Notes: a model not told the origin generated them from the sequence alone. Shown: positions 36,742 to 47,631, counted from the first letter of the stretch. The stretch: 64,000 nucleotides of DNA from Mesorhizobium sp. J8 (GCF_016591715.1 NZ_AP024109.1:2418001-2482000), one strand, 5' to 3'. Numbers and translations are program-made.

Positions 36742-37587
36742 CTACACCGCGTTCGTCAGCCTCACAAACTCTTCCACGCTGAGCGTTTCGGCCCGCCGCA
36801 TCGGATCGATGCTCGCCCTTGTCAGCAGCGCCTCGCCGCCCAGGCTCTTCACGCTCTGCCTCAGCATCTTGCGGCGCTGGCCGAAGGCGGCTTCGGTGAC
36901 GCGGCCGAGCTTTTTTGCGTCAGCGGGCAGGGGCGACGAGCGCGGCACCAGATGCACGACAGAGGAGGTGACCTTGGGCGGCGGCGTAAAAGCCTGCGGC
37001 GGCACGTCGAAAGCGATTTTTGCTTCCGCGCGCCAGCCGGCCAGTACGCCGAGCCGGCCGTAGGCATCGCTGCCGGGACCCGCGGTGATGCGCTCCGCCA
37101 CCTCGCGCTGGAACATCAGCGTCATCGACTGGTAGAAGGGCGGCCAGTCGGCCACGGTCAGCCAGCGGATCAGCAGCTCCGTGCCGATGTTGTAAGGCAG
37201 GTTGGCGGCGATCTTGACCGGCCCGCCATTCGCAGCGCCGGCAAGTGCGGCAAAATCCGTCTTCAGCGCATCGCCGGGGATGACCTCGAGCCGGCCGGGA
37301 TAATGGCTGGAGACCTCTGCCAGCGCCTCCAGGCAGCGCTCGTCTCGCTCGATGGCGATCACCCGCCGCGCGCCGTTGAAGAGCAGCGCCCGCGTCAGTC
37401 CGCCCGGGCCCGGACCGACCTCGATCACGGTCGCCTCGCCGAGGTCTCCGGCCGCGCGCGCGATCTTGCTTGTCAGATTGAGGTCGAGCAGAAAATTCTG
37501 CCCGAGCGCCTTCTTGGCTTGCAGCCCATGCCGCTCGATCACCTCGCGCAGCGGCGGCAATCCGTCGATCGTGCTGCGTCCGTTCAA
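36742..37587 (-). CDS. rsmA: 16S rRNA dimethyladenosine transferase RsmA
   Basis: RsmA (KsgA) dimethylates two adjacent adenosines near the 3' end of 16S rRNA late in 30S assembly. The 281-aa product has GQNFLLD, the SAM motif [15 protein letters not shown] and the catalytic NLPYNIG. The start is a rare TTG: no ATG is nearby in frame and ATGAGG lies upstream as SD. It follows pdxA by 7 nt. Confidence 0.94.
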   Translation of the reverse strand: MNGRSTIDGLPPLREVIERHGLQAKKALGQNFLLDLNLTSKIARAAGDLGEATVIEVGPGPGGLTRALLFNGARRVIAIERDERCLEALAEVSSHYPGRLEVIPGDALKTDFAALAGAANGGPVKIAANLPYNIGTELLIRWLTVADWPPFYQSMTLMFQREVAERITAGPGSDAYGRLGVLAGWRAEAKIAFDVPPQAFTPPPKVTSSVVHLVPRSSPLPADAKKLGRVTEAAFGQRRKMLRQSVKSLGGEALLTRASIDPMRRAETLSVEEFVRLTNAV

Positions 37588-37594
37588 GGGAGCC

Positions 37595-38626
37595 TCATGC
37601 GGCGGCCCGCCGTCCGCTGTCGGCCAGCCGGCGCGCCAGCCTCAGCGCGGCGATCAGGCTGTCGGCGCGCGCTATCCCCTTGCCGGCGATGTCGAAAGCG
37701 GTGCCATGATCGGGCGAGGTTCGGATGAAGGGCAGACCCAGCGTCACGTTCACCGCCTCGTCGAAGGCCAGGGTCTTGGCTGGGATCAGCGCCTGATCGT
37801 GATACATGCAGAGCGCCGCGTCATAGGAGGCGCGCGCGCGCGGATGAAACATCGTGTCCGCCGGCAGCGGCCCGGTCGCGTCGATGCCTTCAGTCTTCAG
37901 CATCTCGACCGCGGGGGCGACGATCGCTGTATCCCCGGAACCCATCGCTCCGCCTTCGCCGGCATGCGGGTTGAGCCCGGCGATCGCAAGTCTCGGCCGG
38001 GCGATGCCGAACCGGCTCTTGAGATCAGACGCGGTGATGCGCGCGGTCGCGGCGATCAGCTCCGTCGTGAGCATCCTTGGCACGTCGGCCAGCGCGATAT
38101 GGATGGTGACCGGAACGGTGCGCAGATCAGGTCCCGCCAGCAGCATCACGGGCATCACATCCCTGCCGGTGTGGCGCGAGGCCAGATGTGCCAGATATTC
38201 GGTGTGGCCGGGAAAGCCGAAACCGGCATCATAAAGCGGCTTCTTGGCGATTGGGCATGTGACTATCGCGGCGGCGCGGCCGGAGAGGCAGTCCGCGACG
38301 GCACGGTCGATCGCTTCGATGGTGCCGGTGGCGTTGGCCGGGTCCGGTTCTCCGGGGCTGTCGACATGGCGCGCATCGAGCGGCACGACGGGCAGGGCCC
38401 GGGCAAAGTGGTGCGCTGCCTGGCCCGGCAGCGTTTCGACAATCGTGATGTTTGCGCCGACCAGGCGCGCGCGGGCTTCGATCAAAGCGGGGTCGGCGAT
38501 GAGATAGAAGGGCGGCACGCCGGCGCTGTCGCCCGCCTGCCAGGCGGCGATAGCGATCTCGGGTCCGATGCCCGAGGGGTCGCCGACGCTGAGCGCAAGC
38601 GGGGCATCGGTTTTCTGTCCGCTCAT
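37595..38626 (-). CDS. pdxA: 4-hydroxythreonine-4-phosphate dehydrogenase PdxA
   Basis: PdxA acts in pyridoxal-phosphate synthesis (DXP-dependent branch). The 343-aa product has [22 protein letters not shown], the metal-binding His in [18 protein letters not shown] and [13 protein letters not shown]. The start MSGQKTDAP suits the family; a longer frame opens at 38656. It is part of the lptD-surA-pdxA-rsmA run. Confidence 0.95.
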   Translation of the reverse strand: MSGQKTDAPLALSVGDPSGIGPEIAIAAWQAGDSAGVPPFYLIADPALIEARARLVGANITIVETLPGQAAHHFARALPVVPLDARHVDSPGEPDPANATGTIEAIDRAVADCLSGRAAAIVTCPIAKKPLYDAGFGFPGHTEYLAHLASRHTGRDVMPVMLLAGPDLRTVPVTIHIALADVPRMLTTELIAATARITASDLKSRFGIARPRLAIAGLNPHAGEGGAMGSGDTAIVAPAVEMLKTEGIDATGPLPADTMFHPRARASYDAALCMYHDQALIPAKTLAFDEAVNVTLGLPFIRTSPDHGTAFDIAGKGIARADSLIAALRLARRLADSGRRAAA

Positions 38627-38701
38627 GCGAACTCGCGGATCGGACCGCTGACGCAACGGCGGAGGAGGGACTTGTTGCGGTGTCGCGGCACGCTTGTCGC
38701 T

Positions 38702-39625
38702 CTAGCGTTCGACGATCTTGGCCTTCTGGCGCAGCTCGGCGACGTATTTCTTGCTGAGCTCTTCCGCGTCCTTATCGTTGCTGCCCTCGGCCTGGAACAC
38801 CATCTGCGCGGCCTTGTCGTCGGAGACCTCGCGCGAGGAGCAGACGCCGATGAACTCGACGCCACGCTCGGTCTCGCGGGTCGGCGTGGCGCCGCCGGTC
38901 TTGGTCGCCTTGATCTGTTCGGCCCAGTCGGACGGCAATTGCGGCGCCAGAAAGCGGCCGAGATCGCGCACGGTGACGTCGAGCAGGCCCTTGGCGAACT
39001 CGCGCGTGGTGTTGCAGCCATTGAAGCGGGCGCGCATGGCGTCGGCTTCGCGCTTGCGTTTGGCGAGCGTGGCGGCGCGCTCCGATGCCGGCACGACGAA
39101 GATCACCTGCTGCAGCATGTATTCCGTCGCCGTCGGCTTGGTGCCGCCCTTGTCGAGCATGCGTCGCACGGCGTCCTGCTCGGTCACCGAGCCGCCTTCG
39201 CCGGAGCGGTAGCGCGCGCCGAGCGCCTGGTTCCACGCCATCTGGGCGCGGATGAATTCCTTGAAATGCTCCTTGGTAACGCCCGATTGCGCCATGATCG
39301 CGTCGAGCCTCGCCAGCGGCATCTTGTTGCCCGACGCGAAGCGCTGGTAGGCGGCGTCGACCTGCTGGTCGGTGATGCGGATGCCGAGCCGCTTGGCTTC
39401 GGCCAGCCGCAGCGTCTGGTCGATCATCTCCTCTTTCGCATCGCCTTTCTTGTGCTGCAGCTTGAAGAAGGCGGCGCGGTGCGCGATGTCGCCGGTGGTG
39501 ATCGGTATGCCGTTAACGATATACTTGATCTCAACGGCGAAAGCAGGCTGCACAACAGCCGTGACCGGAACCGTGATCGCCGCAACCAGAAGCGCGAAGC
39601 CCGCTGAAAACAGGTATTTCCTCAT
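38702..39625 (-). CDS. surA: SurA-like periplasmic chaperone / peptidyl-prolyl isomerase
   Basis: The 307-aa product has a signal peptide (MRKYLFSAGFALLVAAIT...AFA) and a SurA N-domain starting EIKYIVNGIPITTGDI. A parvulin-like region follows (EYMLQQVIFVVPAS) but with a less conserved active site, so isomerase activity is doubtful. GGGAAGGCAAG precedes the ATG. Position between lptD and pdxA is the classic place for SurA, which escorts outer-membrane proteins such as LptD. Confidence 0.85.
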   Translation of the reverse strand: MRKYLFSAGFALLVAAITVPVTAVVQPAFAVEIKYIVNGIPITTGDIAHRAAFFKLQHKKGDAKEEMIDQTLRLAEAKRLGIRITDQQVDAAYQRFASGNKMPLARLDAIMAQSGVTKEHFKEFIRAQMAWNQALGARYRSGEGGSVTEQDAVRRMLDKGGTKPTATEYMLQQVIFVVPASERAATLAKRKREADAMRARFNGCNTTREFAKGLLDVTVRDLGRFLAPQLPSDWAEQIKATKTGGATPTRETERGVEFIGVCSSREVSDDKAAQMVFQAEGSNDKDAEELSKKYVAELRQKAKIVER

Positions 39626-39849
39626 CTTGCCTTCCCAATTTTTCCCCACCACGACGGCGCCGCGCGTCCTCCGAACGCCTGCGCGATGCAGCCGACCCCA
39701 TGCCCGTCTTATGCGGCGAAACGATGTCGCCGGCGCATGGCCCTGACAATCAGGCCCATTTTCGAAGGAACCCGCTCCAAATCAAGACCAAAGCCCCACA
39801 TCAGCGCCCCAGCCGGCGCGCGGCTCGCGGCGGAGCGCTTTCCGCCTGG

Positions 39850-42267
39850 TCACTGGATGGTATCGACAGCGCTTGTTGACGAACCGAAATCGCCGAGCGT
39901 GCGGAACGAAAGGTTGAAACCGATGTTCTGCGACACTTCCTTGGTGACGGTGTCGCGCGTCTGCGAATACGTCATGATGTAGGTAAAGCAGGAATCGTTA
40001 TAGGCGAAGCCGACACCGTCCTTGACCAGCACATTTGTCTGGAAATCGTAGGTGCCGGTGCCGAACAGCCGCCAATTCTGCGCCAGATGCGTGGAGGCGC
40101 CCAGCGTGAGCTCGTGGCGGTCGGTGGTGAAGCCATAGAGCGGCTGTGCCTCGATGAAGGCATATTTGGCGCTGAGCGATATCGGCAGGCTGGAATAGGC
40201 AGCCTTCACCTCGGCGCGCCTCACCTCGAACGTCTGCTCGTCGAAACGACCGCTCAGCGAGCCGGAGAAGCCGCTCGGGCTGTTGAAGCCGACAAGGCCG
40301 ACATAGTCCGAGGTCCGCTTGTCCAGGCCGGACTCGGCCCCGGCATTGACGAGATCGGGCGCGGCAAAGGAGTTTTCGCCGGCGAGCTGGTAGGACTGGC
40401 CGAAGATGGCGTTCGTGCCCCAGCCATTGTCATAGGCCCCCGAGTAGCGGAAGCCGACATTGGCGCGCGTGCCGCCTTCGATCCGGTCATAGCCGGAGAA
40501 TTTATCGCGCTCGAACAGCGTCGTGGCGTCGAAGACGAAGCTCTGCGCGTCCTCGTTCGGGATGGCCAGTCCGCCGACATACTGCTCGTTCGGACGAACG
40601 AAGACCTGCGCCGTCGGCTCCAGGACATGGCTGGAACTGGGCATCGAGAACAGGAGCGGCCAGCGCGCCTCGAGGCCCAAGGTCGCCATGTAGCGGGCGA
40701 GCGAGGAGCGCATGTCGGCAGTAGTGTCTATCGCCGGATTGGCTGCCATCTTTTCGATCTCGGTCAGCGACTCCGAATTGGCGTTGACATAGCCGGCGTC
40801 GCCGCGGAAGGCGAGCAGTGGCGTCAGCTGCAGGCCGCCATCGGTGGTGAAAGTGCGCTTCCATTCGGCTTCCGCGCTCAGTCGGCTCGACTCGCCTTCG
40901 ATACCGCGCACGTTGTTGACCGAATTCGGGTCGCCGGGGTCAGCCAGCACGGCGTCCAGCCGGTTGCGGCTGATCACGCGCGCGTTGACGTTGAACGACA
41001 ACTGGCCACCGGCCACCGACATGTCGGGGATATAGGCGTAGTCGAAGGACGGCAGCACCCAGGGCTGCTTGGCGGAGCGCGACGTCGGATCGCTAGAGAG
41101 CGTGTCTTCCTGCACCTCGAAGCGCATGGCGCGGACGTCGAAATAATTGCGGTCGCTCAAGCCCGTCAGATAGATCGACGACTGGTGGACGAGGTCGCTG
41201 TAGCCGTCGATATTGTAGGTGCGCGAGAATTCCTTGTCGGTCTGCAGCAGCAGGTCCCAGCCGAAGTTCCAGCGCTCGTTGATGGCGAACTGGCCCTTGG
41301 TGCCCATCATGCCGCGGAACTTGTTCGGATCATTGGCTTCGCCGGAATTCACATTGTGGATGCCGGAATCGATGAACGCGGCGGGATCCTGCTGGTTGAT
41401 GCCGGCGATCTTCAGCGTGTACTGGCCGTTGTCGAAGCGCTGGCGCCACTCGGCCTCGCCGAGGAAACCCTGCTTGGTATAGCCGCTGCCGGTGACGGTC
41501 AGGTCATAGGTCGGGGACAGGGCGAAATAATAGGGGACTTTGACGCCGACGCCGAGATGGTTGTTGTAGACGATGCCGGGGATCAGGAAGCCGCTCTTGC
41601 GCTTCACCGTCGGGTCGGCGATCTCGAAGGCCGGCAGGTAGGCGAGCGGGAACCCGAAGAACTCGAAATTCGAGTTCTCGAAGCGGACCGTCTTTTTCTC
41701 GCCGTTCCAGATGATCTTCCGCGCTTTGACGCGCCAGGTCGGGGCTTTGTCCGGCTTGTCCTCGCAAGGTTCGCAGGCGGTGTAGACGCCGTTGTGGAAG
41801 GTCGTGAGCACGCCGCCCATGCGCTCGGCGCTCTCGGAGGCGAAATAAGCCTTGTCGACCGTCTCGACGCGCAGCGCGTTGAGAAAACCGTCGGCGAAAT
41901 CGTCGGTGATGTCGATATGGTCGGAATTGATCTTGGTGCCGTCGCTGTTGATCAGCTCGACGGCGCCGCTCGCGACGAGCCGCTTGGTGTCGCGGTTGTA
42001 CACCACGCGCTGGGCGACCAGCTTGTTGCCGCCATAGTCGATCTGCACGCCGCCGACGGCCGTCACCGTATGCTTGTCGTTGTCATAGACAAGCGTATCG
42101 GCGGCCAGCAGCATCTGCGAACCGGACGGGACGGGCTTGGCAGTAATCTGCTGCGCCAGCGCGGGTGCCATCGGCACCGCGCAAGCGAACAGACATGCCA
42201 AAGCGGTCGCCCCATAGAGGCGTGCCAAACCGGCCTGCCTATGGCTGCGCAAAACCGCCTCCCTCAC
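39850..42267 (-). CDS. lptD: LPS-assembly protein LptD
   Basis: LptD is the outer-membrane barrel that inserts lipopolysaccharide. The GTG start (TAGTG overlap with the lptG stop, GGAAG upstream) gives 805 aa: signal peptide to about ALAQ, the OstA jellyroll (LLAADTLVYDNDKHTVTAVG), then a long beta barrel. Cys pairs in YTACEPCED and NDSCFTY are candidates for the LptD disulfides. A longer frame to 42333 runs into lptG and is not preferred. Confidence 0.94.
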   Translation of the reverse strand: MREAVLRSHRQAGLARLYGATALACLFACAVPMAPALAQQITAKPVPSGSQMLLAADTLVYDNDKHTVTAVGGVQIDYGGNKLVAQRVVYNRDTKRLVASGAVELINSDGTKINSDHIDITDDFADGFLNALRVETVDKAYFASESAERMGGVLTTFHNGVYTACEPCEDKPDKAPTWRVKARKIIWNGEKKTVRFENSNFEFFGFPLAYLPAFEIADPTVKRKSGFLIPGIVYNNHLGVGVKVPYYFALSPTYDLTVTGSGYTKQGFLGEAEWRQRFDNGQYTLKIAGINQQDPAAFIDSGIHNVNSGEANDPNKFRGMMGTKGQFAINERWNFGWDLLLQTDKEFSRTYNIDGYSDLVHQSSIYLTGLSDRNYFDVRAMRFEVQEDTLSSDPTSRSAKQPWVLPSFDYAYIPDMSVAGGQLSFNVNARVISRNRLDAVLADPGDPNSVNNVRGIEGESSRLSAEAEWKRTFTTDGGLQLTPLLAFRGDAGYVNANSESLTEIEKMAANPAIDTTADMRSSLARYMATLGLEARWPLLFSMPSSSHVLEPTAQVFVRPNEQYVGGLAIPNEDAQSFVFDATTLFERDKFSGYDRIEGGTRANVGFRYSGAYDNGWGTNAIFGQSYQLAGENSFAAPDLVNAGAESGLDKRTSDYVGLVGFNSPSGFSGSLSGRFDEQTFEVRRAEVKAAYSSLPISLSAKYAFIEAQPLYGFTTDRHELTLGASTHLAQNWRLFGTGTYDFQTNVLVKDGVGFAYNDSCFTYIMTYSQTRDTVTKEVSQNIGFNLSFRTLGDFGSSTSAVDTIQ

Positions 42268-43349
42268 TAGCCGTCTTCCTTGTATAGCAGAAATGTCACC
42301 CCAAAGAACATAGCCACGACAACCGGAACCCATGCAGCCACCACCGTAGGCACGAATCCGGCGACACCGAATGCCTTGACCAGTACCGAAACGACATAAA
42401 GCAGAAAGCCGGCCACGACGCCACCCAGAATCATCGTTGCCGACTGCCCCATTCGCGCAAATCGCATTGAAACTGTTGCGGCAATTAGCGTCATGGCCAC
42501 GAGAAGGAACGGCAACGCCACCAGCGAATCAAATTGCATGGCGAAGGCGTTGGCCTTCAACCCGAACGAGCGGGCGACCTCGATCTTGCGCGGCAGCTCG
42601 TAGAAGGGAATGGTTTCCGGGCGCGCCAGGCGCTCCTGCACGAATTCCGGCTTGAGATTGGTCGGCACCTTGTCGGAGGCCAGTGCCTGGATATTGCCGC
42701 CCTTGAAGACCTTGACGTCCTGCAATTCCCAGTAGCCGTCGCGCAGGAAAGCCTTGGCGGCATCCTTGCGCTCGGTAATGTTGCCCTGCTGGTCGAGGAT
42801 GAAAAACACCGAATCCGCCATCTCCAGCCCCTGGTTGAGGATGGCACGGGCGCCGATGATGGTGTCGCCCGATTCGGTCTTTTGCCGGAGCCACGGCGTG
42901 ACGTTGGTGGTGACGGCATTCGACTTGCCGGCCCTGAGGTCGTTCTCCATCTGCTCGGACCAGGAAAATCCATGCGCGGCGATCGGGTTGATGATGGCGA
43001 CCGACAACACGCCGAACATCAGCGCGCCGACGCAGCAAGGAAACAGGAACTGCCAGGCCGACACGCCTGCCGAACGCGCGATGACCAGCTCGTAGCGGCG
43101 GTTGAGCGACACCAGCGTCGCCATCGCCGAGAACAGCCCGACGAACGGCACCGTTTGCAGCATGATCATCGGCATCCTCAGCGCCGAAATGGCGAAGGCT
43201 ATGCCGTAGGTGAAGCCGGGCAGCCCGGTCGTGCGGCCCGAAAGCTCGGTGAAGTCGATCAGGAACACCAGCGCCAGCAGGCCCAGGAAGAACCAGAAGG
43301 TGATCGACACGTAGCGGAAGAAGAAATAGCGGCCCAGCGTCCAGCCCAT
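42267..43349 (-). CDS. lptG: LPS export ABC transporter permease LptG
   Basis: The 360-aa protein is a YjgP/YjgQ permease: six membrane helices with a large periplasmic beta-jellyroll between helices 3 and 4. With LptF and the LptB ATPase (not in this window) it extracts LPS from the inner membrane. It follows lptF by 2 nt and overlaps lptD, so all three envelope genes are coupled. Confidence 0.94.
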   Translation of the reverse strand: MGWTLGRYFFFRYVSITFWFFLGLLALVFLIDFTELSGRTTGLPGFTYGIAFAISALRMPMIMLQTVPFVGLFSAMATLVSLNRRYELVIARSAGVSAWQFLFPCCVGALMFGVLSVAIINPIAAHGFSWSEQMENDLRAGKSNAVTTNVTPWLRQKTESGDTIIGARAILNQGLEMADSVFFILDQQGNITERKDAAKAFLRDGYWELQDVKVFKGGNIQALASDKVPTNLKPEFVQERLARPETIPFYELPRKIEVARSFGLKANAFAMQFDSLVALPFLLVAMTLIAATVSMRFARMGQSATMILGGVVAGFLLYVVSVLVKAFGVAGFVPTVVAAWVPVVVAMFFGVTFLLYKEDG

Positions 43350-43351
43350 GG

Positions 43352-44548
43352 TCAGGCTCCCTGGCCCGAGGTGCGCCGGGCGAGCCAGAGCTTGAATGTC
43401 GTCCAGTTTTCGCCGGCGCGCTTGGCAAGGCCCGTCAGCCAGTCGGCCCAGCTGACCGGCAATTCCATGGTGCGGGACGAGACGATGAACCAGATCGAGA
43501 CTGCCGAGGCGATGAGCGGTATGCCGTAGAGCAGATAGACATAGTACCAGACCTTGTCGGCTTTACCGGCGGCGAAGAAGCCCAGCCACCGCACGAAAAG
43601 CGCGATCGCGATCGCCGTGATCAGCGGATTGATGCGCGCTTCGCGATGCGAGCGCGCATCGCCCGCCACCGCAAGCGCGATCAGCGCGAACACCAGCGAG
43701 TAGGACCATTCGGCGAAGCGCTGGTTGAGCTCCGCGCGGTAGCTGCCCGGTTCGCGCTGGAACATCTTGTCGTTGGGATCCGGGTTGAGCAGGTATGCCG
43801 TCGTGCGGTCCTTGGGCAAAAGCGTGATGTCGTTGGCCGCCGACATGAAGGCCGACATGTCGAAGGCGTAAGAGGTGAAGCGGATGACAGAGAGGTCGCC
43901 GGTCACCGATTTGCGGTTGATGACGCCGTCATTCATCATCAGCACCTTCTCGTCGCCCTTTTCGACGATGCTGCCGGTCTTGGCGTAGTAGGTGAGGCTG
44001 GCGCCTTCCTCGCGCGAATCGGCGACGAAGATGCCGCCCAGCCGGTTGCCGGGAAGGCGTTCGCCGACCTGCAAATAGAGGCCCTCGTCGATCTTGCGGA
44101 ACGTGCCTTCCTGAATGATCAGCGACACGAGATCGGCGCGCGAGGCCGCCACCAGCTGGCGGTTCTTCTGCCTGGCATAGGGGTCTATCGCGTTGTCGAC
44201 GATGAAGGAAAAGGCGCAGGCAAAAGCAGCCAGCAGCAGGATCGGCCGCGCGATCGTCCAGCGCGAGGCGCCGGCGGCGCTGAGCACGGCCAGCTCCGAA
44301 TCGGTGTTCATCGCGCTCAGCGTCTGCGCCACCGCCACCACCAGGGCGAACGGCACCACGATCGGGATGATGGAGGGGATGATGAGCGCCGCGACCTCGA
44401 AGAAGGTCAGCGCCGATTGGCCGTTGTCGGTGACGAGGTCGATCTTGGCCAGCACCTGCGTCGTCCACACGATCGCCAGCGTCCAGGCCAGCGCGGCGAG
44501 GAACATCGTCAGCGCGCGGCGCATGATGTAGCGTTCAACGACCTTCAT
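43352..44548 (-). CDS. lptF: LPS export ABC transporter permease LptF
   Basis: The 398-aa YjgP/YjgQ-family permease starts MKVVERYIMRRALTMFLAAL and has six membrane helices around a periplasmic domain; ELAVLSAAGASRWTI is the coupling helix region that contacts LptB. It is the first gene of the lptF-lptG-lptD-surA-pdxA-rsmA run and is divergent from pepA. Confidence 0.94.
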   Translation of the reverse strand: MKVVERYIMRRALTMFLAALAWTLAIVWTTQVLAKIDLVTDNGQSALTFFEVAALIIPSIIPIVVPFALVVAVAQTLSAMNTDSELAVLSAAGASRWTIARPILLLAAFACAFSFIVDNAIDPYARQKNRQLVAASRADLVSLIIQEGTFRKIDEGLYLQVGERLPGNRLGGIFVADSREEGASLTYYAKTGSIVEKGDEKVLMMNDGVINRKSVTGDLSVIRFTSYAFDMSAFMSAANDITLLPKDRTTAYLLNPDPNDKMFQREPGSYRAELNQRFAEWSYSLVFALIALAVAGDARSHREARINPLITAIAIALFVRWLGFFAAGKADKVWYYVYLLYGIPLIASAVSIWFIVSSRTMELPVSWADWLTGLAKRAGENWTTFKLWLARRTSGQGA

Positions 44549-44903
44549 GAAGGCTTTTCTCGATTTTGCCGAACGGCATCATGCCCGCCGACAAAGTAGT
44601 GATCCGGCGACGCCTGCACAACTGGGTCATAAGCGGCTCGCTCCGGATTGTCGCCCCATGCCGCGTGCCCCGGCGCGGCGGAGTGTCCGCGCCAATGGAT
44701 AAGAAATGCAAAACATTGATGGTTAACAGCAGGTTACGGCAGAGAGCTAACGCTGTGCCGAGGCGAATCCTTTGTCTATTGTGGTGCTGATATAGACTGC
44801 GATTTCGGCCAAAGTCTTGCCAAATGGCTCAAAACGACCAAATGTCGCGCACGCTTGCCGAACCTTTGCCGACACCCCGCCTCCATCCCGAAAGCAGGAC
44901 CTT
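44549..44903. promoter_or_regulatory. divergent lptF / pepA intergenic region
   Basis: This 355-bp space must hold the promoters of both lptF and pepA. TTAACAGCAGGTTAC (44723-44737) is TTAA-N7-TTAC, one base from the CtrA consensus TTAA-N7-TTAA. No clear sigma-70 pair with good spacing was found. Confidence 0.35.
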
Positions 44904-46430
44904 ATGACGTCGAGACCTTCCATCTCCTTCGCCAAATTCGCCGCGCCGAAAAAGGGCAGCGTCTTCGTATTCGCGGCCGATGGCGGCGGACTCGGCGAGG
45001 CGGCGAAGGCCTGCGATCCGGCCGGCGCGCTTGCGCGTGCCTTTCCGGTCGCGGATTTTTCCGGCAAGTTCGCAAGCTCGGCCGAAGTGCTGGCGCCGGA
45101 AGGAACGTCTGTCGACCGGCTTGTGGCGATCGGCGCCGGCAAGGTTTCGAGCCTCGATGACAATGGCTGGCAAAAGCTCGGCGGCGCCGTTGCCGCTGCG
45201 CTGCGCAAAGCGACCGAGGTGGCCGTCATTCTCGATCTGCCCGATCTGCAGCCTGATGGCCGCCAGGCGGCCAGCGTTGCCGCCGGCATCCTGCTGCGCA
45301 CTTATTCCTTCGACAAATACAAGACCAGAAAGGACAAGGAAGACGGACAATCCGATTCGAAGGGGGCCGACGCCAAGAAGGCCGAAACGGCGAAACCCGC
45401 CAAGATAACCATCCATTGCGCCGACCCCACGGCCGCGAAGAAGGCCTTCGCCGGCGAGGAAGCGGTGGTGGATGGCGTTCTGCTTGCCCGCGACCTCGTC
45501 AACGAGCCGGCCAATGCGCTGGGCCCGGTCGAATTCGCCGATCGCGTCAAGCAACTGGAATCGCTCGGCGTCGAGGTCGAGATCCTGACCGAGAAAGAGA
45601 TGAGGAAGCTCGGCATGGGCTCGCTGCTTGGCGTGGCCCAAGGATCGCCGCGCGGCGCGCGCCTGGCGGTGATGCGCTGGAACGGCGGCAAGGCCAAGGA
45701 CGCGCCGCTTGCCTTCATCGGCAAGGGCGTCACCTTCGATACCGGCGGCAATTCGATGAAGCCGGCTTCAGGCATGGAAGACATGAAGGGCGACATGGGC
45801 GGTGCGGCCGCCGTCACCGGGTTGATGCACGCGCTGGCCGCGCGCAAGGCCAAGGCCAATGTGGTCGGCGTGATCGGTCTCGTCGAGAATGCCGTCGACG
45901 GCCATGCCCAGCGCCCCGGCGACATCGTCACCTCGATGTCGGGCCAGACGATCGAAGTGTTGAACACCGACGCCGAAGGCCGCCTCGTGCTCGCCGACGC
46001 ACTCTGGTACGCCAACGACCGCTTCAAGCCGAAATTCATGATCAACCTAGCAACGCTGACCGGCGCCATCATGGTGGCGCTCGGCCAGCATTATGCCGGC
46101 CTGTTCTCCAACAATGACGAGCTCGCCGGCCGGCTGTTCGGCGCCGGCCAGGCCAGCCAGGAGCGGGTCTGGCGCATGCCGCTCGGCCCCGAATACGACA
46201 AGCTGATCGATTCCAAGAACGCCGACATGAAGAACATCGGCGGCCGCTATGGCGGCGCCATCATCGCCGCGCAGTTCCTGCAGCGCTTCGTCAAGGACAC
46301 GCCCTGGGCGCATCTCGACATTGCCGGTACCGCGATGGGCGCGCCGTCGAGCGAGATCAACCAGTCCTGGGGCTCGGGTTTCGGCGTCAGGCTGCTCGAC
46401 CGACTGGTGCGCGATCACTACGAAGGGTAG
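44904..46430 (+). CDS. pepA: leucyl aminopeptidase PepA (M17)
   Basis: The 508-aa product is an M17 aminopeptidase with two metal ions. The active-site region includes [28 protein letters not shown] and [14 protein letters not shown]. The start MTSRPSISF follows GCAGGACCTT; a longer frame from 44817 is not preferred. In E. coli PepA also binds DNA at xer sites. holC follows by 3 nt, a conserved pair. Confidence 0.96.
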   Translation: MTSRPSISFAKFAAPKKGSVFVFAADGGGLGEAAKACDPAGALARAFPVADFSGKFASSAEVLAPEGTSVDRLVAIGAGKVSSLDDNGWQKLGGAVAAALRKATEVAVILDLPDLQPDGRQAASVAAGILLRTYSFDKYKTRKDKEDGQSDSKGADAKKAETAKPAKITIHCADPTAAKKAFAGEEAVVDGVLLARDLVNEPANALGPVEFADRVKQLESLGVEVEILTEKEMRKLGMGSLLGVAQGSPRGARLAVMRWNGGKAKDAPLAFIGKGVTFDTGGNSMKPASGMEDMKGDMGGAAAVTGLMHALAARKAKANVVGVIGLVENAVDGHAQRPGDIVTSMSGQTIEVLNTDAEGRLVLADALWYANDRFKPKFMINLATLTGAIMVALGQHYAGLFSNNDELAGRLFGAGQASQERVWRMPLGPEYDKLIDSKNADMKNIGGRYGGAIIAAQFLQRFVKDTPWAHLDIAGTAMGAPSSEINQSWGSGFGVRLLDRLVRDHYEG

Positions 46431-46433
46431 GGG

Positions 46434-46883
46434 ATGGCCGACATCCTCTTCTACCATCTGACCGAATCGACGCTGGAGGAGGCGCTGCCCGGCCTGCTCG
46501 AGCGCAGCGTCGAGCGCGGCTGGCGCGCGGTGGTGCAGACAGGTACCGAAGAGCGCCGCGACGCGCTCGACCAGCATCTGTGGACGTTCCGCGACGATTC
46601 CTTCCTGGCGCATGCCACCGACCGCGAGGCCTATCCGGCCGAGCAGCCGATCCTGCTCACCACGGGCGAGGGCAACCAGAACGCCGCGCAGATACGCTTC
46701 CTGGTGGATGGTGCAAGTCCGCCCGAGCTTTCCGGCTACGAGCGCGCCGTCTTCCTGTTCGACGGCCATGACGCGGCTCAGCTCGAAGCCGCGCGCGGCC
46801 ATTGGAAGACGATGAAGGAAGCCGGCCACGCCGTGACCTACTGGCAGCAGACGCCGGATCGCCGCTGGGAGCGCAAGGATTAG
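46434..46883 (+). CDS. holC: DNA polymerase III subunit chi
   Basis: The 149-aa product starts MADILFYHLTESTLEEALP and has LLERSVERGWRAVV and LWTFRDDSFLAHA, the HolC signature. Chi links the clamp loader to SSB. It is translated from the pepA transcript (three bases between stop and start). Confidence 0.94.
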   Translation: MADILFYHLTESTLEEALPGLLERSVERGWRAVVQTGTEERRDALDQHLWTFRDDSFLAHATDREAYPAEQPILLTTGEGNQNAAQIRFLVDGASPPELSGYERAVFLFDGHDAAQLEAARGHWKTMKEAGHAVTYWQQTPDRRWERKD

Positions 46884-46950
46884 CGCTTCTTCGCAATCGA
46901 ACTGCTGCCACACCTTCGGCGGCGGTCGCACCAAGACGTCCGGCTCCCGC

Positions 46951-47541
46951 TCAACCCTTTGCCAGCGCCGACAGTTGCTCCAGAGTTATCTTGTGAACCA
47001 GCGGATCGGCGTGCCGGTGCGCCAGCAGCCATTCGCCGTTTTCACGTCGGAAAACCAGCGTCACCCTGAGCGGCCATTCTTGGTCCAGGCCACCGACCTT
47101 GCCATGTCCCCATTCGATCACGGCGAGCACCGCCATGTCGCCCGATGCGTACGCTTGCACCAACTCCATTTTCACTCCGCCGTCTTGAAAGTAGCTGGCC
47201 AGTTCGGCCAGGTGCGAGGGGCTTCTGTCGAAGCCCCTCGAGAACGGACCGCCGAAGGGCTGCATCAACGTGAAGTCGGGGGCGATCTCGATCAGGTCGA
47301 GATAGGTTTTCATGTCGCCACGCATGAACGCCGCGCTGGCCGCCTCCGCCCGTGTCAAAAGCTCCTTCAGAGCTGCATCGTCGATGGCCGCTTGCGGCGC
47401 AGCTTCGCTCAACGCTGCCTGCACCGCCAGCGGCAAGGCAAGCGGTGCCGCCAGCGCCAGCCGCCTAGAAACGGTTTTCCTGCGGGCTTTCCTTCCAAGC
47501 GGCGCGCTGGCCTTGCCGGTTGTGTCGCTTAATTTGGACAT
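46951..47541 (-). CDS. exported NTF2/SnoaL-like protein
   Basis: The start MSKLSDTTGK is chosen for GAGGAG 7 nt upstream. The 196-aa product has an N-terminal region with TVSRRLALAAPLALPLAV, a twin-Arg followed by a hydrophobic stretch, suggesting Tat export. The mature part (KELLTRAEAASAAFMRGDMK, GGPFSRGF, VTLVFRRENGEWLLAHRHAD) fits a SnoaL/DUF4440 NTF2-like cone. No substrate is evident. It is divergent from a LysR regulator. Confidence 0.78.
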   Translation of the reverse strand: MSKLSDTTGKASAPLGRKARRKTVSRRLALAAPLALPLAVQAALSEAAPQAAIDDAALKELLTRAEAASAAFMRGDMKTYLDLIEIAPDFTLMQPFGGPFSRGFDRSPSHLAELASYFQDGGVKMELVQAYASGDMAVLAVIEWGHGKVGGLDQEWPLRVTLVFRRENGEWLLAHRHADPLVHKITLEQLSALAKG

Positions 47542-47616
47542 GGGAAATCTCCTCAAATTTGAAAGTGGATACCGGCGGCGCTCAGGCCGTCCGACCGATG
47601 CGCTGAGGGATCTCAC

Positions 47617-47631
47617 TTCAATCGAGATGAA
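47617..47631. promoter_or_regulatory. putative LysR-type binding site
   Basis: TTCA-ATCGAGA-TGAA is a 15-bp T-N11-A inverted repeat, typical of LysR sites, in the space between the NTF2-like gene and the divergent LysR gene. Confidence 0.45.
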
